Shown: one piece after another, positions 60,673-64,000 of the stretch
Numbering within the stretch: the stretch's first letter is position 1
Layout of the letters: every line of letters starts with the position of its first letter
Assembly (NCBI GenBank): GCA_016214145.1
Contig: JACRPA010000002.1
Span: forward strand, 496,001-560,000
DNA length: 64,000 nt
Direction: 5' to 3'
From: Rhodocyclales bacterium
GTDB taxonomy: Bacteria; Pseudomonadota; Gammaproteobacteria; Burkholderiales; Rhodocyclaceae
Notes under the pieces: model-generated
Seen by the model: the letters and a program-made list of their open reading frames with translations, nothing else
Database searches by the model: none
Told to the model about the DNA's origin: nothing
Position numbers and translations under genes: made by a program

Positions 60673-61509
60673 ATGCGCGAATTCAAGGACAGGACGGCCG
60701 TCATCACCGGCGCGGCCAGCGGCATCGGCCTGGCGCTGGCGCAGCGGGCGGCGCGCGAAGGCATGCGCCTGGTGCTGGCGGACATCGACGAGGCGAAGCT
60801 CGCCGAAGCGGCGAAAACGCTGCCGGTGGCGGCCGACGCGCTGTGCACGCGCCGCGTCGACGTCAGCCGCGAGGAAGATATCGCCGCCCTCGCCGATGAA
60901 GCCTTCGGCCGCTTCGGCGGCGTGCACCTGCTGTGCAACAACGCCGGCGTCGGCCTGACGCGGCTTGCCTGGGAACTGACGAGCGCCGACTGGGAATGGA
61001 TCCTCGGCGTCAACCTGTGGAGCGTAGTGCATGCCATCCATCACTTCGTGCCGCGCATGCTGGCGCAGGACGGCGAGAGCCACGTGGTGAACACCGCGTC
61101 CGTCGCCGGCCTGCTGTCCACCCCCGCCATGGCCGCCTACAACGTGAGCAAGCACGGCGTCGTCACGCTGTCGGAAACGCTGTACACGGAACTTGCTGCA
61201 CAGAAAGCGAAGATCGGCGTGTCGGTGCTGTGCCCGGCCTGGGTGCCGACCGCCATTCACACGTCGGAGCGCAACCGGCCGCAGCGCTTCGGCGCGGCCG
61301 CGCCGCCCTCGGCCGCCTCCGCCGCCTACCAGGAACGCATGAGCCAGGCAGTGAAGTCCGGCCGCCTGACGGCGGACGACATGGCCAGCGCGGTCTTCGA
61401 TGCGGTCGCCGCGAACCGCTTCTATGTCATTCCCCACAGCCGCATCAAGCAGGCCGTGCGCCTGAGGATGGAAGACATCCTCGAAGACCGCAACCCGACC
61501 CCGCTCTGA
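60673..61509 (+). CDS. Short-chain dehydrogenase/reductase
   Basis: A 278-residue classical SDR. The cofactor motif is VITGAASGIG, followed by LLCNNAGVGL (NNAG), the catalytic serine in VNTASVAGLL and YxxxK in AAYNVSKHGVV. ADIDE after strand two favours NAD. It is first in an operon with an enoyl/quinone reductase-like gene (7 bp) and an IclR regulator. The substrate is unknown. Confidence 0.92.
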   Translation: MREFKDRTAVITGAASGIGLALAQRAAREGMRLVLADIDEAKLAEAAKTLPVAADALCTRRVDVSREEDIAALADEAFGRFGGVHLLCNNAGVGLTRLAWELTSADWEWILGVNLWSVVHAIHHFVPRMLAQDGESHVVNTASVAGLLSTPAMAAYNVSKHGVVTLSETLYTELAAQKAKIGVSVLCPAWVPTAIHTSERNRPQRFGAAAPPSAASAAYQERMSQAVKSGRLTADDMASAVFDAVAANRFYVIPHSRIKQAVRLRMEDILEDRNPTPL

Positions 61510-61516
61510 GGAACCC

Positions 61517-62497
61517 ATGAAAGCCCTCCTCTGCTCCGAATACGGCCCGCCGAACAAGCTGGCGGTGCACGACGTCCCTTCACCGAAAGCCGGGCCGGGA
61601 CAGGTCGTGATCGACGTCAAGGCGAGCGCGCTGAATTTCCCCGATGCGCTGATGGTGCAGGGCCTCTACCAGGTCAAGCCGCCGCTGCCCTTCTCGCCCG
61701 GCGCGGAAGTGGCCGGCCTGATCAAGGAAACCGGCGAGGGCGTGCAGGGATTGAAGGCCGGCGACCGCATCATCGGCTTTCCCGGCACCGGCGGCTTCGC
61801 CGAGGAATGCGTGGTGGCCGCCGAAAAGGTCATGCCGATGCCGGAGAACATGGATTACCCCAGCGGTGCGGCGCTGGTGCTGACCTACGGCACCTCGCTG
61901 CACGCCCTGCAGGATTGCGGCCGCCTGCAGCCGGGTGAAACCCTGCTGGTGCTGGGCGCCGCCGGCGGCGTCGGCGCGGCGGCCGTCGAGATCGGCAAGG
62001 CGATGGGGGCGCGCGTCATCGCCGCCGCTTCGAGCGAGGATAAGCTGGAACTGTGCCGCCAGCTCGGCGCCGACGAGACGATCAACTACGCCACGGAAGA
62101 CCTGCGCAAGCGCACCCTCGCGCTCACCGGCGAAAAGGGCGTCGATGTCGTCTACGACCCGGTCGGCGGCAGCTACACCGAGTCGGCCCTGCGCGCGACG
62201 GCCTGGCACGGGCGGCTGCTCATCGTCGGCTTCGCCGCCGGCGAGATCCCGAAGATCCCGCTCAACCTCGCCCTGCTCAAGGAACGCTCGCTGGTGGGTG
62301 TGTACTGGGGCGACTCGGTGCGCCAGGACCCGCGCGGCCACGTCAGGAACATGAAGCAACTGATGGCCTGGTTCGCCGAAAAGAAGATCAATCCCGTCGT
62401 CAGCGAGCAGTTTCCGCTGGCGCGGGCGCCGGAGGCCATCCAGCGGCTGATGGATCGCCAGGTGAAAGGCAAGGTCGTGATCCTGCCGGAAGCCTGA
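61517..62497 (+). CDS. NADPH:quinone oxidoreductase-like MDR protein
   Basis: A 326-residue zinc-free MDR enzyme: ASALNFPDALMVQGLYQVKPPLPFSPGAEVAG, LVLGAAGGVGAAAVEIGKAMGA and LVGVYWGDSVRQDP, the last typical of the bacterial quinone reductase/acyl-CoA reductase-like group next to fatty or aromatic acid genes. It likely reduces an enone or enoyl thioester. It lies between the SDR and the IclR gene on one transcript. Confidence 0.9.
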   Translation: MKALLCSEYGPPNKLAVHDVPSPKAGPGQVVIDVKASALNFPDALMVQGLYQVKPPLPFSPGAEVAGLIKETGEGVQGLKAGDRIIGFPGTGGFAEECVVAAEKVMPMPENMDYPSGAALVLTYGTSLHALQDCGRLQPGETLLVLGAAGGVGAAAVEIGKAMGARVIAAASSEDKLELCRQLGADETINYATEDLRKRTLALTGEKGVDVVYDPVGGSYTESALRATAWHGRLLIVGFAAGEIPKIPLNLALLKERSLVGVYWGDSVRQDPRGHVRNMKQLMAWFAEKKINPVVSEQFPLARAPEAIQRLMDRQVKGKVVILPEA

Positions 62498-62513
62498 ACA
62501 GGAGGTGAAAGCC

Positions 62514-63338
62514 ATGGCCAAGACTCCCGGCAAGATGCCAGACGAGAAGCCCCGCGCCGCCAAGCCTGCCAAGGACCGCCAGTTCGTCACGGCGCTGGCG
62601 CGCGGCCTGGACATCCTGCGCGCCTTCACGCCGCGCCACCCGGTGCTGGGCAACAGCGAGATCGCCCAGCGCGCGCACCTGCCGAAGCCGACCGTCACGA
62701 GACTGACCTACACGCTGACCCAGCTCGGCTACCTCAACTACTCGCCCGAGTCAGGCAAGTATTCCCTGTCGGTGGGCGTGCTGGCGCTCGGCTATTCCTT
62801 CCTCGCCAGCCAGGACATCCGCGCCATCGCGCGGCCGATGATGCAGGAGTTCGCCGACTACGCCCGCGCAACGGTCTGCCTTGCGGCGCGCGACCAGCCG
62901 CACATGGTCTTTCTCGAGGTCTGCCAGGGCAACCCGACCTTCCAGATGCGCCTGGAAGTTGGCGCGCGCGTACCCTACGGCATGACGGCGCTGGGGCGCG
63001 CCTACCACTGCGGCCTGCCCGAGGCGGCGCGCGCGGCAATGCTCGAGGAGCACCGCAAGACCGCGCGCAAGGAGGACTGGGAAGGCTTTCGCGCCAGCTT
63101 CGAGAAGGCGGCGCGCGACTATCAGAAGCACGGCTTCTGCGTCTCGCTCGGCGAGTGGAACAAGGACGTGTACTCCGTCGCCGTGCCGCTGGTCTCGCGC
63201 GACCACTCGAAGATCCTCGCCCTCACCTGCTCCGGCCCGCCTTTCGAGATGCCGCGCAGCCGCATCTTCGAGGAACTCGGCCCGCGCCTGATCCAGCTGC
63301 GCGACCGGCTCTTCGCGGCGACCGGCGGCAGTTTCTGA
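62514..63338 (+). CDS. IclR-family transcriptional regulator (second paralog)
   Basis: A 274-residue IclR protein: QFVTALARGLDILRAF, AHLPKPTVTRLTYTLTQLGYL, CLAARDQPHMVFLEVC and VPYGMTALGRAYH, SLGEWNKDVYSVAVPL. It is strongly similar to the IclR at 46954-47781 throughout. ATG 62514 has AGGAGG 7 bases upstream; a GTG at 62505 overlaps that site. It probably regulates its own operon. A bipartite repeat copy follows its stop (63347-63369). Confidence 0.92.
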   Translation: MAKTPGKMPDEKPRAAKPAKDRQFVTALARGLDILRAFTPRHPVLGNSEIAQRAHLPKPTVTRLTYTLTQLGYLNYSPESGKYSLSVGVLALGYSFLASQDIRAIARPMMQEFADYARATVCLAARDQPHMVFLEVCQGNPTFQMRLEVGARVPYGMTALGRAYHCGLPEAARAAMLEEHRKTARKEDWEGFRASFEKAARDYQKHGFCVSLGEWNKDVYSVAVPLVSRDHSKILALTCSGPPFEMPRSRIFEELGPRLIQLRDRLFAATGGSF

Positions 63339-63346
63339 GTCAGTCC

Positions 63347-63369
63347 GCCGTACCGCGCAGACTGACTTT
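63347..63369 (+). repeat. Bipartite repeat copy 10
   Basis: Exact match 8 bp after the second IclR gene; an AGTCAGTC just upstream pairs with its GACTGACT to allow a hairpin. Confidence 0.85.
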
Positions 63370-63374
63370 TTCCG

Positions 63375-64000
63375 TCACAGCCGGTAATCCAGCCTGAGCT
63401 TGTCCTGCAGCTTGCGCGCCTGCTTGAAGGCTTCCTTGAGGATGTGGCGGTCCAGTTCGTTCAGCGTGTCGGGGTTGACGCGATTGGCGCCGGCCTCGTC
63501 GCCCTGCAGGTCGTGCTGGTGGCGCAGGCGCAGCAACTGGATGAAATAGAAGCCGTCGATCATCGCCTCCACGTCGGCGCCGAGATTGGTGGCCTCGGCG
63601 GCGCCGCGCAGGCGCTGCGCCGTGCTGGTGACTGCCACGTTGTTGGCCAGGGAAAAGATGCGGGCGGCGTCGACGAAGGGCCGCGAGCCGTGCATCTTCA
63701 GATCGATGGTGTGCGGAAAATCCTTGTTGTTGTCGTAGACGAAATCGCGGATCATGCCCAGCGGCGGCTGGCACTGCAGCGCGTTCTCGGTCATCAGGCG
63801 CAGGAACAGCGTCGCCTTTTCGGCTGCGCCCAGCAGCCAGCCGCGCAGATTGTCGGACAGTTCTTCGTCCCCGTAGAGCGGCCGGAAGTCGAAGAAGATC
63901 GATGCGTTCAGAAGCGCCTTGGGCTCCGGCGCCTGGATCCATCTGGAGAATTTCGCACGCCATTCCTCCAGCGACAGGCACCACTCGGCATTGCCCGCCA
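63375..64000 (-). CDS. DUF294-type putative nucleotidyltransferase (N-terminus outside window)
   Basis: The C-terminal 208 or so residues of a signal-transduction-type protein with DUF294 nucleotidyltransferase and substrate-binding domains. Visible are GNAEWCLSLEEWRAKFSRW, ASIFFDFRPLYGDEELSD, LGMIRDFVYDNN, DAARIFSLANNVA and NRVNPDTLNELDRHILKEAF. In full-length relatives a cyclic-nucleotide and CBS domain pair precedes these. The frame is open to the window edge, so an internal ATG at 63794 is not the start. Confidence 0.88.
   Translation of the reverse strand, partial: AGNAEWCLSLEEWRAKFSRWIQAPEPKALLNASIFFDFRPLYGDEELSDNLRGWLLGAAEKATLFLRLMTENALQCQPPLGMIRDFVYDNNKDFPHTIDLKMHGSRPFVDAARIFSLANNVAVTSTAQRLRGAAEATNLGADVEAMIDGFYFIQLLRLRHQHDLQGDEAGANRVNPDTLNELDRHILKEAFKQARKLQDKLRLDYRL

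Overview
The window is a stretch of GC-rich bacterial chromosome, most likely from a betaproteobacterium of the Rhodocyclales/Burkholderiales type. The grounds are gene content and protein style: a protocatechuate 4,5-cleavage pathway, tripartite TRAP carboxylate transporters, PimC/PimD-like acyl-CoA dehydrogenases and a WS/DGAT enzyme. This placement is an inference. No rRNA, tRNA, CRISPR array, integrase or transposase gene was seen.

Region 1 (1-11.6 kb, all minus strand) is one long operon read from a sigma70-like promoter at about 11565-11592. In transcription order it encodes a Rieske oxygenase, a GntR/FCD regulator, an FMN/2Fe-2S reductase, a fused MetV-MetF methylene-THF reductase, a corrinoid protein, a UroD-family methyltransferase, a putative activation protein, a RACo-type corrinoid reactivator, a methyl-THF:corrinoid methyltransferase, an amidohydrolase and a TRAP binding protein cut by the window edge. 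It reads as an aromatic O-demethylation unit that combines an oxygenase with an anaerobe-style corrinoid methyl-transfer system.

Region 2 (11.6-16.9 kb) holds an AAA ATPase of DUF4143 type, apparently inserted, then pobA and a first ligB/ligA pair on the minus strand, with a divergent feruloyl-CoA hydratase/lyase on the plus strand. Together these feed ferulate, vanillate and 4-hydroxybenzoate carbon towards protocatechuate ring cleavage.

Region 3 (16.9-33.6 kb, all minus) is a lig megacluster led by a LysR gene: ModA-like protein, ligJ, ligK, dctQMP, a ThDP enzyme, a DUF1932 dehydrogenase, ligI, ligA, ligB, ligC, dctPQM and an aldo/keto reductase. It covers protocatechuate to pyruvate plus oxaloacetate except for a recognisable 4-oxalomesaconate tautomerase. 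A near-identical 19-bp site lies at each end of lysR in opposite orientation.

Region 4 (33.6-53.6 kb) is mixed: a YceI lipoprotein, a lower-GC patch (lipocalin-like protein, secreted cupin, winged-helix/TolB/TPR regulator), a YfcF-type GST, an acyl-CoA ligase, a pentapeptide-repeat protein, an orphan sensor kinase, a membrane spermidine-synthase-like protein, an MFS carrier, an IclR regulator divergent from two acyl-CoA dehydrogenases plus a zinc ADH, a cold-shock protein, a DsbA-like protein and a quinone oxidoreductase.

Region 5 (53.6-64 kb) has a HigBA-like toxin-antitoxin pair and an unknown low-GC gene, two alpha/beta hydrolases, a WS/DGAT enzyme, a GIY-YIG/ArfB fusion, a cysteine-cluster protein, an SDR-quinone reductase-IclR operon and a truncated DUF294 gene.

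The most unexpected signal is not a gene. A bipartite sequence, GCCGT-N8-GACTGACTTT, occurs ten times (nine exact, one with a single mismatch) on both strands, inside and outside genes, always with exactly eight bases between its halves.
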